The position numbers and the translations under genes were made by a program. From Shimia sp. Alg240-R146 (GTDB lineage: Bacteria; Pseudomonadota; Alphaproteobacteria; Rhodobacterales; Rhodobacteraceae), in contig NZ_CAMZOK010000002.1 in the NCBI RefSeq assembly GCF_947331465.1, forward strand, positions 1,178,001-1,242,000: DNA of 64,000 bases, given 5' to 3'. The notes under the pieces are model-generated. The model worked only from the letters and a program-made list of their open reading frames with translations. It was not told where the DNA came from and did not search any database. Shown here one piece after another: positions 54,673 through 64,000 of the stretch; the stretch's first letter is position 1; the number at the start of each line of letters is the position of its first letter.

Positions 54673-56063
54673 ATGTGGATCACCCGATCATAGGCATCCA
54701 ACACGCTTTCGTGCATCATTTCGCTCAGCGTTGGATGCGGGAACACCGTCTCCATCAGCTCGGCCTCAGTGGTCTCAAGCTGCCGCCCCACCACATAGCC
54801 CTGGATCAGTTCGGTCACCTCAGCCCCCACCATATGCGCGCCCAACAATTCGCCGGTCTTGGCATCAAACACGGTTTTCACCATGCCTTCTGGCTCGCCC
54901 AAGGCAATCGCTTTGCCGTTGCCAATAAAGGGAAAACGCCCCACTTTGACGTCGTATCCGGCTTCTTTGGCCTTGGCTTCAGACATCCCGACACTGGCCA
55001 CTTGCGGATGACAATAGGTGCAACCCGCAATGCTTTCGGGCTTCACCGGATGAGGCTTGCCGCCCGCGATCAGCTCCGCCACCATCACGCCTTCGTGGCT
55101 GGCCTTATGCGCCAGCCACGGCGCGCCAGCGATATCGCCAATCGCATAAAGCCCGTCGACGCCCGTCCGGCAGTATGCGTCCGTGACAACATGCGTTCGG
55201 TCAATCTTCACTCCCAGCGCTTCAAGGCCGAGGTTTTCAGTATTGCCGACAATGCCAACGGCCGAAATCACCGTGTCAAAAACTTGTGTCTCAACCTTGC
55301 CGCCGACTTCGATATGCGCTGTGACCTTGCCTTTGGCACGGTCCAGCATCTTGACCATGGCTTTCTCCATGATCTTCATGCCCTGTTTGACAAATTGCTT
55401 TTTGGCAAAAGCACTTATCTCGGCATCTTCAACCGGCAAAACCCGGTCCATAACCTCCACAACTGTGGTATCCGCACCCAAAGTGTTAAAGAAACTCGCG
55501 AACTCGATGCCAATGGCACCAGATCCGATCACCAGCAATTTCTTGGGCATTCTGGGTGGCTGCAGCGCATGGCGGTAGGTCCAGACCAAATCGCCATCGG
55601 CCTCCAGCCCCGGCAGTTCCCGCGCCCGTGCGCCCGTGGCCACAATGATGTTCTTAGCCGTTAGCTCCTCAGTGCCTTCGGCAGTTTTCACCGACACCTT
55701 GCCCTTGGCCGGAAGGCTGGCCTCGCCCATCACAACCGTGACCTTGTTCTTTTTCATCAGAAAACCGACACCGCCGCTCAACTGTTTCGCCACGCCCCGC
55801 GAGCGCCCGACCACTTTGTCGAGATCATAATCAATCTTGCCTGCGCTCAGACCAAACTCACCGGCCCGCTCCATAAGGTGATACACCTCTGCAGACCGCA
55901 GCAACGCTTTGGTTGGAATACAGCCCCAGTTCAGACAAATACCGCCAAGGTTTTCGCGCTCGACGATCGCCACCTTCTGGCCCAGTTGTGCCGCCCGAAT
56001 GGCAGCGACATAGCCCCCTGGACCGGACCCGATTACGATCACATCATACGTGCTGGCAGCCAT
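54669..56063 (-). CDS. lpdA: Dihydrolipoyl dehydrogenase
   Basis: Flavoprotein E3 component of 2-oxoacid dehydrogenase complexes or the glycine cleavage system, reoxidising dihydrolipoamide with NAD+. 464 residues. FAD motif [12 protein letters not shown], redox-active disulfide [13 protein letters not shown] (C43 and C48), NAD motif [26 protein letters not shown], and the C-terminal [11 protein letters not shown] with the catalytic His-Glu. No E1 or E2 gene lies next to it, so the complex it serves is not shown. Confidence 0.96.
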   Translation of the reverse strand: MAASTYDVIVIGSGPGGYVAAIRAAQLGQKVAIVERENLGGICLNWGCIPTKALLRSAEVYHLMERAGEFGLSAGKIDYDLDKVVGRSRGVAKQLSGGVGFLMKKNKVTVVMGEASLPAKGKVSVKTAEGTEELTAKNIIVATGARARELPGLEADGDLVWTYRHALQPPRMPKKLLVIGSGAIGIEFASFFNTLGADTTVVEVMDRVLPVEDAEISAFAKKQFVKQGMKIMEKAMVKMLDRAKGKVTAHIEVGGKVETQVFDTVISAVGIVGNTENLGLEALGVKIDRTHVVTDAYCRTGVDGLYAIGDIAGAPWLAHKASHEGVMVAELIAGGKPHPVKPESIAGCTYCHPQVASVGMSEAKAKEAGYDVKVGRFPFIGNGKAIALGEPEGMVKTVFDAKTGELLGAHMVGAEVTELIQGYVVGRQLETTEAELMETVFPHPTLSEMMHESVLDAYDRVIHI

Positions 56064-56204
56064 CTGCGTCTCCTCCGCCTGTTCAATCCGACCCTAGATC
56101 AACTATTGCCCCACATCAACGCGGCCCTGCGCCGGTTTTCTGACTGGCTTTTTGGGCATCACACACGCATCCTTATGCCGTCAGCCCACAGAAGGACGCC
56201 CGTT

Positions 56205-56630
56205 GTGAAAACCATCAAAGATCTGCTGCTAGCACTCCTGAATGCCACGCTCATTCTTGTTGCGCTTTGTCTATTTTTGCTGTGGCAAGTCTCGCGCAGC
56301 GGAGAGCGCATTGCGCAAAGCTTTGCCAGCAATCTCAGCCTTCTAAAACCTATGGAGCAGCGGGTCGACGAGATGCGCCAAGAAGTGGCCGGCTTGCGGA
56401 GTGATCTCGCATCCCTCGCAAATGGAACCGCCGAGGTGTCCGACACCGCCAAAATGCGACTGGAGACCGCAACCGCGCGTCTTGACCAAGCGCTAAATGG
56501 CATCGAGACCGATATCGCGAAACTCGCGGCCACTCCCGAAACCCTGACGGACTACGCCATTGATCAAACTGCGACCCGCGTCTCTACCGAGCTGCAGACC
56601 TTGCTACAGTGTCGCGACCCTCAAGGCTGA
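56205..56630 (+). CDS. Membrane-anchored coiled-coil protein
   Basis: 141 residues from a GTG with GAAGGA 8 nt upstream; an ATG at 56175 is possible. One N-terminal transmembrane helix (about 8-28, LLLALLNATLILVALCLFLLW) is followed by a long helical, coiled-coil-like region (MEQRVDEMRQEVAGLRSDLASL; MRLETATARLDQALNGIETDI). Function unknown. It converges on the DUF924 gene. Confidence 0.72.
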   Translation: MKTIKDLLLALLNATLILVALCLFLLWQVSRSGERIAQSFASNLSLLKPMEQRVDEMRQEVAGLRSDLASLANGTAEVSDTAKMRLETATARLDQALNGIETDIAKLAATPETLTDYAIDQTATRVSTELQTLLQCRDPQG

Positions 56631-56632
56631 GA

Positions 56633-57211
56633 TCAGCTCGCCGCCTGCAATTCCCGCACGGTATAGCCATAGCCGCCCTGCGCCACATAGGCCGCCTCTA
56701 CTTCGGTGGAGTGCCGTTCCAGAGCGTCATTGCGATACGGGAACCGCCCGAACCGACGGATCACCTCGCGATGGGCCTTGGCATGGAACAGGTTGCTGTC
56801 CCCGCCTTCCGGCATGCGCTCACAGAACAGACGGATACAGTGTTCCTGATCGCATAGGTTTTCCGAATGCATCAAAGGCAGATAGAAAAACTGCCGCGCA
56901 GGTTCATCGATCTTCAGATCCCACTTTTTGCCAATCGCTGATTTTGCCGCCGCAATGGCCTGTCTGTCTGTGGAAAACGCTTCCCCAGACCCGCGGAACA
57001 TATTGCGCGGAAACTGATCCGTCAGGATCAGATACGCCAAGGTGCCGGACGGATACGTCATCCACTGGCCCATGCCGCCAGCCTTGGCTGCTTCCCATGT
57101 AGTTAGAAACCTGTCGCGGATGGTCTGATCCAACTCTTCAGACACCGCATACCACCCTTTTGGCCCAACTTCATCAAGCCAAAACTCAAGCACGTCTTCG
57201 GGCGTTTTCAT
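56633..57211 (-). CDS. DUF924-family protein
   Basis: 192 residues. The DUF924 pattern is clear: EDVLEFWLDEVGPKGWYA at the start, LAYLILTDQFPRNMFRGSGEAFSTD, FFYLPLMHSENLCDQEHC and RFGRFPYRNDALER. Helical TPR-like fold known from structures; biochemical function unknown. The ATG at 57211 follows AAGGAGAAGGG. Confidence 0.9.
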   Translation of the reverse strand: MKTPEDVLEFWLDEVGPKGWYAVSEELDQTIRDRFLTTWEAAKAGGMGQWMTYPSGTLAYLILTDQFPRNMFRGSGEAFSTDRQAIAAAKSAIGKKWDLKIDEPARQFFYLPLMHSENLCDQEHCIRLFCERMPEGGDSNLFHAKAHREVIRRFGRFPYRNDALERHSTEVEAAYVAQGGYGYTVRELQAAS

Positions 57212-57381
57212 GCCCTTCTCCTTTGTTTTGCACTCCCCCCATGGAGGCACCGTTACAAAAACGTTAAACTCAGGCTACGGGGAAAAAACAGTCACAAATT
57301 GCAACAAGGCGTCATGCATCGCGACCAAAGTGTCGGTTTTGAACTTGGATGCCCAAGATTTGGGCCACGTCCACCGCCCCC

Positions 57382-58095
57382 TCAGCCCTTGCCAAGTGCC
57401 TGCACAATCAGCTGTTCACCGACGATATTCTGGCGGATCAGCTTGCTGTCAAAGTGGATCATCACATCGCCATTTCCGGCCGGCCGCGTCTTGCTATACC
57501 CAAAGGCGGCGCGGTCCTGCGCAGCAGCGATTGAGATCACGTCCCACGACGCTTTGTCAAACAACGGCTCAAAAGCCCGTGCAGCGTCAGGTCGGTCGCC
57601 GCTGCGCTGGCGGATGTCTGTAATGTCGATCTTTTTGGGCAGGCCAAGCTGCCGTGACATCTTGCGCAGACCCTCGTCCAAGCGCTCATAGCGGATCACG
57701 TGATCGACAATTGGCATCCCGCGCCAAAACGGCGATCCGATGGTGTCAAAGATCGAGCCGCGCTCATCAAACAAAAACGCGCCCGACGTGATCCACTCCC
57801 GAAACCGACCTTCCTGCTCATGCATCGGCAGCTCCGCCACCGCGCGGTTGCGGTGATAAAACATCGACACCGCCCGATCCCATGGGTTGCGGCACACCGA
57901 ATAGAACCGGTAATCCACCACTTTTTTCCCGTATTTCTTCATCACCTGCGCCACGTTAAAATGTGACGGGCCGCTGACGATTTCACTTTCGTCCCCGACG
58001 GCGCGCAGCAACTTCAGCATCTTGATTTCGGTGCTGGTGCCGCCAACTTTCATTGGCCGGATAAAGACAAATTTGAATTTGTGGGAAATGATCAT
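57382..58095 (-). CDS. Sulfotransferase-family protein (Sulfotransfer_2-like)
   Basis: 237 residues. The 5'-phosphosulfate-binding block is FIRPMKVGGTSTE near residue 11 (in place of the usual HIPKTAGTS), and the 3'-phosphate block is SVCRNPWDRAVSMFYHRN near 70. These support transfer of a sulfuryl group from PAPS, probably to a carbohydrate. The frame is open upstream to 58233 and overlaps the MFS gene's end; 58095 is chosen because it places the phosphosulfate loop near the N-terminus, and a start at 58146 is possible. The phosphosulfate loop lacks the usual initial His and has Arg-Pro-Met instead of His/Pro-Lys, which is odd. Confidence 0.78.
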   Translation of the reverse strand: MIISHKFKFVFIRPMKVGGTSTEIKMLKLLRAVGDESEIVSGPSHFNVAQVMKKYGKKVVDYRFYSVCRNPWDRAVSMFYHRNRAVAELPMHEQEGRFREWITSGAFLFDERGSIFDTIGSPFWRGMPIVDHVIRYERLDEGLRKMSRQLGLPKKIDITDIRQRSGDRPDAARAFEPLFDKASWDVISIAAAQDRAAFGYSKTRPAGNGDVMIHFDSKLIRQNIVGEQLIVQALGKG

Positions 58096-58159
58096 CTCAG
58101 GTCCAGTGCTGCGCCACACCCATGATGAAAGTGCGGCGCCCAACATGCAACCCGCAGCC

Positions 58160-59431
58160 TTATTCCTGCGCGGCCTCCGCCTCGTGCTCTTCTTCCAGCG
58201 CGGTTTCGATGGCCACTTCCTGTGCAACTTCAACCGCCACTGGCGAGGAGGTTGGCATCACAGCAGTATAGCTGCCTGTATCCTCAACCGCGGGCGCGGA
58301 CCGGCGGGTTGTGCGGAAGCCCGCGTAAATTCCCAACACCGCCAACAGCAACGCAAGATAGATAAAGAACCCGCTTGGCCCGATCACATCCATCGCCCAA
58401 CCGGTAATGATCGGTCCCGCAATGGCGCCAAGACCGTTAATGAACACCAGCCCTCCCGAGGCCGCGGCCATATCCTCATACTCAAGAAAGTCGTTGGCGT
58501 GCGCGATCAACAGGGAATACAGCGGGTTTGAGAATCCCCCGATAAACAGCGCCGAAATCAGCAGCATCGGATAATTGTCCCCAGCCGTGAACCCAACCAC
58601 AGCCGCCACGCAGCCTATGGCCGCCACGAACATGATCAAAACCCGCCGATCCATACGGTCGCTGATCCAGCCCAACGGATACTGGCACAGCGTCGCACCC
58701 ACATAAAAGCTCGCGATAAACAGGGACAGCTCGCCGACGCTCAACCCTGCACGCGTGGCAAAAACCGCAGACATGCCAAACTGCGCCGAGAAAACACCGC
58801 CCAACATAAACATGCCCACCACACCAAGCGGTGAATTGCCAAACAATTCGCGCATGGTCATCGGCTTGGTGGTGTCAAAGGCGGGCGTCGGCGAAATCGA
58901 CAACAAAATCGGCGCAAAGCTGATCGAAACCAGCACCGAGGGGATGACAAACAACACAAACCCCGACGGATCAGGCAGCGTCACAAGCCCCTGTGCCGTC
59001 ACGATCCCGATCATCTGCACCATCATATAAAGCGACAGCGCCTTGCCGCGCGTGTCGTTGGAAGCCGCATTGTTGAGCCAGCTTTCGGCGGTCACATAAA
59101 CGCCGGAAAAGCAAAACCCGATCAACACGCGGCCCAGAACCCAGGCGATCGGGTTTTGAAAGGTCGGATACATGATCAACACGGCGGAAATGAACGACGC
59201 CAGCGCCGCAAAGACCCGCACATGGCCAACCCGCCGGATCATTTCAGGCGTCATCCGCGATCCGCCAAGGAAGCCGACAAAATACGCCGACATGACCATA
59301 GACATCTCAAGAGTTGAAAAGCCCGCCGCTTCTCCGCGGATACCCAGCAACGTGCCGTGCATGCCGTTGCCGATCATCAACAACATCATGCCTAGCAAAA
59401 GCGCCCAGGAACCTTTGAGAAATTCAACCAT
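58160..59431 (-). CDS. MFS transporter (YcaD-like)
   Basis: 423 residues, twelve predicted membrane helices, with a Glu/Ala-rich C-terminal tail. The start SWALLLGMMLLMIGNGMHGTLLGIRGEAAGF and YFVGFLGGSRMTPEMIRRVGHVRVF (the motif A region) fit the YcaD-type major-facilitator branch. Substrate unknown. Its 3' end lies next to the sulfotransferase gene on the same strand. Confidence 0.88.
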   Translation of the reverse strand: MVEFLKGSWALLLGMMLLMIGNGMHGTLLGIRGEAAGFSTLEMSMVMSAYFVGFLGGSRMTPEMIRRVGHVRVFAALASFISAVLIMYPTFQNPIAWVLGRVLIGFCFSGVYVTAESWLNNAASNDTRGKALSLYMMVQMIGIVTAQGLVTLPDPSGFVLFVIPSVLVSISFAPILLSISPTPAFDTTKPMTMRELFGNSPLGVVGMFMLGGVFSAQFGMSAVFATRAGLSVGELSLFIASFYVGATLCQYPLGWISDRMDRRVLIMFVAAIGCVAAVVGFTAGDNYPMLLISALFIGGFSNPLYSLLIAHANDFLEYEDMAAASGGLVFINGLGAIAGPIITGWAMDVIGPSGFFIYLALLLAVLGIYAGFRTTRRSAPAVEDTGSYTAVMPTSSPVAVEVAQEVAIETALEEEHEAEAAQE

Positions 59432-59547
59432 GACGCAACCCTCTCACGTTTCGCGACATATGCAAAATCTGCCCCCTGCCTTTCGCTCTTAAACGCGACA
59501 GACGTGTGTCGTTTTACGGCACAATGAACAGATAGTGGTCAACGTGA

Positions 59548-60594
59548 TCAGGGGATCAGCAGCGAGGCGTCACCATAGCTGAAAAACCGGTACTTCTCGG
59601 TCACCGCATGGGCATAAACGTCGCGTATGCGCTCTTGTCCAACCAATGCACTCACCAACATCATCAATGTCGATTTGGGCAGGTGGAAATTGGTCATCAA
59701 CGCATCAGCCACGTGAAACTCAAAACCCGGATAGATGAAAATATCCGTGGCCCCTTCCCAAGGCGCAATCGCACCCGCCCGCGCCGCACTTTCAATCAAC
59801 CGCAACGCTGTGGTGCCCACAGGAATAACGCGCCCGCCAGATGCCTTGGTGGCCGCAATCTCTGCCGCGGCCTCAGGGGTCACCTGCCCCCATTCCGCGT
59901 GCATCTTGTGGTCTTTGACGTTGTCGACCTTGACAGGCAGAAACGTTCCCGCCCCCACATGCAGCGTCACATGCGTAAACGTCACACCCTTGGCACGCAG
60001 TCGCTCCAGCAGCGGCGCGTCAAAATGCAACGATGCAGTCGGCGCAGCAACCGCACCGGCGTGTTTCGCCCAAACCGTCTGATAGTCCGTTTTGTCCCGC
60101 GCATCCGCAGCGCGTTTGGCGGCGATATAAGGCGGCAACGGCATATTGCCTGCCAACTCGAGCGCTGCGTCAAAATCCGCGCCCTGCAGATCAAACACAA
60201 TCACGCCCTGTCCGTCGGCTTTGCTGTCCAGCCGTCCGGTCAGTCCGGCCCCGAAAATAATCGCTTCGCCTTCGCGAATTTTCTTCAACGGTTTGATCAG
60301 CGCCGCCCATGCCCCGCCTGCGCGCGGCTCAAGCAACGTCACTTCCATTTTTGCCTGTGTCTCGCCTTCAGGCCCTTGGCGCACGCGATACCCCATCAGC
60401 CGCGCAGGGATGACCTTGGTGTCGTTTAACACCAGCCGATCACCGGGGCGCAGCCAATCCACAAGGTCGGTGACCACCCCATCTGTGATGCCGGTGGCCT
60501 CGCTGACCAACAGGCGCGCGGAGGAGCGCGGCTCAGCGGGGCGCGTCGCAATCAGCGCATCAGGCAGGTCAAAATCAAAATCGGAAAGGTGCAT
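59548..60594 (-). CDS. queA: S-adenosylmethionine:tRNA ribosyltransferase-isomerase
   Basis: Penultimate step of queuosine synthesis: transfers and isomerises the ribosyl of SAM to preQ1-tRNA, giving epoxyqueuosine. 348 residues. [70 protein letters not shown] and [17 protein letters not shown] are family signatures. It starts 5 bp after the stop of the large AsmA-like gene, so both are probably one operon. Confidence 0.96.
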   Translation of the reverse strand: MHLSDFDFDLPDALIATRPAEPRSSARLLVSEATGITDGVVTDLVDWLRPGDRLVLNDTKVIPARLMGYRVRQGPEGETQAKMEVTLLEPRAGGAWAALIKPLKKIREGEAIIFGAGLTGRLDSKADGQGVIVFDLQGADFDAALELAGNMPLPPYIAAKRAADARDKTDYQTVWAKHAGAVAAPTASLHFDAPLLERLRAKGVTFTHVTLHVGAGTFLPVKVDNVKDHKMHAEWGQVTPEAAAEIAATKASGGRVIPVGTTALRLIESAARAGAIAPWEGATDIFIYPGFEFHVADALMTNFHLPKSTLMMLVSALVGQERIRDVYAHAVTEKYRFFSYGDASLLIP

Positions 60595-60599
60595 GGTCG

Positions 60600-63500
60600 T
60601 TAGTTGCTCAAATCTGGGGGCGCACGCCGGAAAATCTCTCGGAAAAAGCCCGGCGTCAGCGCCGACAGCGGATTGACCGAAATTTCAGGATCTTTGACCG
60701 GCCCTTTAAGTCGATAGGTGAAGCCGATCAACCCCTCTCCGCGTTTTGAGATCGGTCGCCCGATCACGTTGACCGCATAAATTGGCGACAACACGCCTTG
60801 AATGTCCAGCATGCCTTGTTGCGTCAGGTATCGCCCGTCCGCCGAAAGTCCCATCGATGCGCCCACGGCGCTGGCCTCGCCGATCACAATCTCACCCGGC
60901 GCCATCTTAAAGACGGAATGCACATCGTTAAACAAAAGCCCCGGCCCATCGAGTTGCTCAAGCAAGCCAACGACACTGACCGCATTCAAAAGCTCTGCAA
61001 AGGCCGGCAAGCTCTGGATCTTGATATCTTCCATGTCGACCACCCCGTCATAGACGCCGGTGGCCTTTCGCGGTTCCAATCGCAGTATCAAATTGCCGCC
61101 GTTTGCCTGCCGCACCAGCCCCATCGCTTGGACAACGCCACCAGCATTGGACGACTTCACTTCGATAGCTGTGCCGTTGGCGTGGGGTCCCAACTTACCG
61201 GTCAACGGTGCCGTTCCACCAAGCAACCCTACAAATGTACCGTTGATGCCACCGCTCGAATTCAGCGAAAACTGCGTTTGGTTCACCACGATGTTGTTAG
61301 AAATGACAACCTCATCCAGACGCCCGGTGATTGGCCCACCGCCGGTTCCGGCACCACCGCCCCCGCCCAAATTTGGCATCGCACCCAGATCGAACCGCCC
61401 ACCAAGTATCTCCACTGCGGGCATCGCTGCGCCGCGCCCGCTCAGGCGTGCAGCCCCCGATAACCAACTTCCCACCCTAAATTTAGGAATATCAATCACA
61501 TCAAGCCCACCATCGCTCTTGAGAGCAATCGAGCCTTGAGCGGTCAATCCACTGGTCTCAACGCTAATCTGGTCAACTTTCGGGCTCTTGCCCAAGGTCA
61601 TTTCAACCGCCAAAGCACCAGCTTGGCCCTTCGGCTTGCGCCAACCCAACGACGCGGCGCTGATTGCCAGATCTTTCATGTCAGATGTCAGGCTTAACGT
61701 CGGCGCTGTGCCCTTGCGAAATCTCACTTCAAAGTCTGCCTCCGAAGCGCCTTTCACCGTGCCCGGAGGCAATCCAATATTGAATTCATCAACAACGCTT
61801 TGGCTCAGCTCGACTTGTCCGGCCACAGTGCTTTCTCCCGAGCCACCCTGCCCGGGTTTGCCCAGTTTTGCGTGCCAGCGCGCCACAGCTGGCACCGCTC
61901 CAATGCTCCCGGGGCCAAAGATCTCAACCTCCTGATCGTTGGCGTTGACTTCCAATGTCCCGCGCAGCGTTTTGCCAGGCACAAGCTTGGTGCTTTCCAC
62001 CATCTTAAGCCGTCCCGTCACATCAAATTTGACCTCTTCAACGGGCAATTTATCCTTCATTATGAAGGCCAAATCACCCGTGGCCTCGACCCGACCCTTG
62101 GCCACATCGACCGGCAAATTCGCGTTGTCAAAGACGTTCAAAGGCGCGCGGTTGAGCAACGACGCCGCCGCCGTAATCGAGGCAACCGCCCGCACATCGG
62201 CCCGTGCTGGCGACTGTTTGAGACGGGTATTCAGAACCACAAAGCTGGATCCCGAGACATCCACCGTGCCCCCCAGATCCGGCACGACATAGCCGCCTTC
62301 CACACCCACCCGGAACTGGTGATCCATCAGCACCGCAAACCCGCGCCCGCCCTGCACCGGCGGCATGGTTTTGACCGGCTTCACCACCGCATCACGGAAT
62401 TGAAAATCCGCATAGACATCAGGCGGTTCCGCAACGCGGGACCGCAAGGCCAGGTTGATATCACTTAGCCGCGCGGCGTGAATATTCTCATCAATCCAAA
62501 TCCGCAGTTTGGGTTTGAACCGCTCCGGCCAGATCGACAGAATCCGCGCGGGCTCTACCTCGTTCATGTGCCCATCCAGCGCATAGGCCCAACCGTCTTC
62601 TGCGGCCTCCAACGCGCCCTGCAAACTCATCTGCAAATCGCCTTGATTGATCACCAGCTGCCCAAGCTCAAGGTCAAACGGATCCAGCCTCAGCCGGAAA
62701 TCCACATAAGACCGATCCAGTGCGACCGGCTCGTCGTTCAGCTGATTGGGGTTCGCCTCAAACGTGTTAAGTGTCAACTGCGCCAAAAGCGTGTTGGGAA
62801 ACCCGGTTTGAAAATCCCGCAACAACGCCTGCCCCGACACACTGGCTCTGATCCAATCCGCGTTCACAGACAATTCGTCAAACCCGATGCGCTGACTTTC
62901 GGGATCATAGGTCAAATAGCTGCGCAGGCTTTCAAACGGGATCGGGCGCACCGCATCACTGGGCTGCAACGACCCCGCCGATGCGCTCAGCGTTGCGTCC
63001 ACGGGTCCCAGCACCCCATCGGCGCCAATCTCGCCCCGGATCGCGCCTGAAATGGGCGCGCGCAGAACTTCCAGCCAACTCAACGCAGCAAACTGGCTTG
63101 CCAATTCTTCCGACGGCGCGTCCTCGAATTTGAGCCCAATCTGCACTGTGCCACTGTCCAGCGACGTGGACACAGAGGCTTCCAGAATGGTGGCATACCC
63201 ACGCGCGCCCAAAAGCGCAGCCTGCGCCGCAATCGAGACGTCACTGCCTGCGCGTCGCAAGCTGATACTGCCCCCGTCAATGCTCCAGCCACGCCCACTC
63301 AGCCCATCCTCATACCGCAGCGCCACATCCTCTATCTCGAACGCTTGCAAATGCCTGAGACCCGGGCGGGCAAGAAACGCCTCGATTTCTTCGGCCAGAC
63401 TGGCAAACTGCGCCTGACCGCCAAGGCCATCCGCGTCGCCCTGCCCGAGAGAGACATCCACCGTTCCGTCTTTTCTTCTGAGAACCGACAGGCTCACACC

Positions 63501-63980
63501 GACAATCTCTACATGGCGCGGTGCAATCTGGCCTTCCGTCAAAGGCGCCAGCGCCAGCCGCAAATCGACCTGATCAAACCGGATGCCGGACCCGCCCGCA
63601 TCGGGCGAGAGCTCCAGACCGCTGACCCGCACCCGCGGATCCCAATTGTCTTCGATCACCAGCGACACGTCACCAAGCTGCACGTCCACATTGGCCAACT
63701 GACCGTCCAACAGACGCTCGACCCGATCGCGCGCCCATTCGGGGAACACCACAGGGCTGCCGGAAAAGGCAACAAACAGAATCGCCGCAACCGCCGCCGG
63801 CAGCAACACCGCCACCAGCGCCACAAGGCCAAAGCCCCTTGCTCTGCGCGCACCACGGCTCGCAGGTTTGCTCTCTGCCGCATTATCTTCGGGCTGTTCG
63901 GTCAGGGTTGTTGCCTCAGGTTGGTCTGTTATCGGTTGCCCGCCGTATGCGATTATATACTCTAACGACGCCCGACCCAA
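60600..63980 (-). CDS. Large AsmA/YhdP-like protein (DUF3971 type)
   Basis: Up to 1126 residues. One N-terminal transmembrane helix (about 49-71, [21 protein letters not shown]) and a long beta-rich periplasmic part with AsmA-like C-terminal motifs ([71 protein letters not shown]). Relatives (YhdP, TamB, AsmA) span the periplasm and are linked to phospholipid transport to the outer membrane. The frame begins with TTG at 63980 and an in-frame stop lies just upstream; there is no ATG before the transmembrane segment, so the exact start is uncertain. Confidence 0.88.
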   Translation of the reverse strand: MGRASLEYIIAYGGQPITDQPEATTLTEQPEDNAAESKPASRGARRARGFGLVALVAVLLPAAVAAILFVAFSGSPVVFPEWARDRVERLLDGQLANVDVQLGDVSLVIEDNWDPRVRVSGLELSPDAGGSGIRFDQVDLRLALAPLTEGQIAPRHVEIVGVSLSVLRRKDGTVDVSLGQGDADGLGGQAQFASLAEEIEAFLARPGLRHLQAFEIEDVALRYEDGLSGRGWSIDGGSISLRRAGSDVSIAAQAALLGARGYATILEASVSTSLDSGTVQIGLKFEDAPSEELASQFAALSWLEVLRAPISGAIRGEIGADGVLGPVDATLSASAGSLQPSDAVRPIPFESLRSYLTYDPESQRIGFDELSVNADWIRASVSGQALLRDFQTGFPNTLLAQLTLNTFEANPNQLNDEPVALDRSYVDFRLRLDPFDLELGQLVINQGDLQMSLQGALEAAEDGWAYALDGHMNEVEPARILSIWPERFKPKLRIWIDENIHAARLSDINLALRSRVAEPPDVYADFQFRDAVVKPVKTMPPVQGGRGFAVLMDHQFRVGVEGGYVVPDLGGTVDVSGSSFVVLNTRLKQSPARADVRAVASITAAASLLNRAPLNVFDNANLPVDVAKGRVEATGDLAFIMKDKLPVEEVKFDVTGRLKMVESTKLVPGKTLRGTLEVNANDQEVEIFGPGSIGAVPAVARWHAKLGKPGQGGSGESTVAGQVELSQSVVDEFNIGLPPGTVKGASEADFEVRFRKGTAPTLSLTSDMKDLAISAASLGWRKPKGQAGALAVEMTLGKSPKVDQISVETSGLTAQGSIALKSDGGLDVIDIPKFRVGSWLSGAARLSGRGAAMPAVEILGGRFDLGAMPNLGGGGGAGTGGGPITGRLDEVVISNNIVVNQTQFSLNSSGGINGTFVGLLGGTAPLTGKLGPHANGTAIEVKSSNAGGVVQAMGLVRQANGGNLILRLEPRKATGVYDGVVDMEDIKIQSLPAFAELLNAVSVVGLLEQLDGPGLLFNDVHSVFKMAPGEIVIGEASAVGASMGLSADGRYLTQQGMLDIQGVLSPIYAVNVIGRPISKRGEGLIGFTYRLKGPVKDPEISVNPLSALTPGFFREIFRRAPPDLSN

Positions 63981-63991
63981 GAAGTGAGACT

Positions 63992-64000
63992 ATGACAGAG
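63992..64000 (+). CDS. Possible start of the next gene, cut by window edge
   Basis: ATG ACA GAG with AGAAGTGAG upstream, divergent from the AsmA-like gene. Only three codons are visible, so no identity can be given. Confidence 0.3.

Overview
The window is about 64 kb of chromosome from an alphaproteobacterium of the Rhodobacterales (Roseobacter/Paracoccaceae type). This rests on sequence features only. The gene content is typical of the group (pyrH, miaA, ssb, pepT, aroK-aroB, xerD, eno, anmK/tyrS, coaD, mmsA, uvrA, lpd, queA). The operator motifs are also alphaproteobacterial: TTAA-N7-TTAAC CtrA boxes, a GAAC-N7-GAAC SOS box and a TTGAT-N4-ATCAA FNR box. Secreted RTX and Hint-domain proteins are common in this group. 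I see no rRNA, tRNA, IS element, prophage, integron or CRISPR; this is a conserved core chromosome with small accessory cassettes.

Layout. 1-1.65 kb: pyrH (cut by the left edge) divergent from miaA. 1.75-7.93 kb: an AraC regulator, then a peptide-type ABC transporter (two permeases, one fused double ATPase) without an adjacent binding protein. 8.0-11.4 kb, minus strand: a membrane-anchored M20 peptidase, a di-haem cytochrome c peroxidase behind an FNR box, and a lytic transglycosylase. 11.7-15.5 kb: ssb, pepT and a fasciclin/RTX secreted protein. 15.5-17.2 kb: aroK-aroB. 17.3-20.7 kb: a 49-residue membrane protein, a 514-residue exported protein and xerD, convergent with a metallophosphoesterase. 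20.9-22.4 kb: two tandem paralogous family-3 solute-binding proteins without a permease. 22.6-26.2 kb: a CNNM/CorC-type CBS membrane protein, a DMT transporter and eno.

26.3-31.0 kb holds an accessory cassette: an exported amidohydrolase, a predicted outer-membrane barrel and an OprB-type porin on the minus strand, divergent from an AraC regulator. Next to it, at 31.1-31.5 kb, is a small protein that closely resembles COG4337 iota-class carbonic anhydrases. 31.7-35.1 kb: an alpha/beta hydrolase, a DUF985 cupin, a fatty-acid desaturase and anmK. 35.1-39.2 kb: tyrS, an HSD10-like dehydrogenase, a protein with an Ada-like cysteine pattern, coaD and a CBS protein.

39.2-47.9 kb is largely branched-chain amino-acid catabolism: a LysR regulator divergent from mmsA, then isobutyryl-CoA dehydrogenase, 3-hydroxyisobutyryl-CoA hydrolase and mmsB. 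A near-identical 18-bp operator-like sequence lies upstream of both the HSD10-like gene and the acyl-CoA dehydrogenase gene, which suggests one regulator for the valine and isoleucine branches. A membrane diguanylate cyclase with a CtrA box sits between the two parts. 47.9-64 kb: small membrane proteins, an MmyB-type regulator, a Hint-domain secreted protein with its own CtrA box, SOS-controlled uvrA, lpd, DUF924, a sulfotransferase, an MFS transporter, queA and a large AsmA/YhdP-like protein.

Start codons were chosen by ribosome-binding sites and conserved N-termini, so several genes are shorter than their maximal open frame. Family assignments come from motif recognition without database searches.
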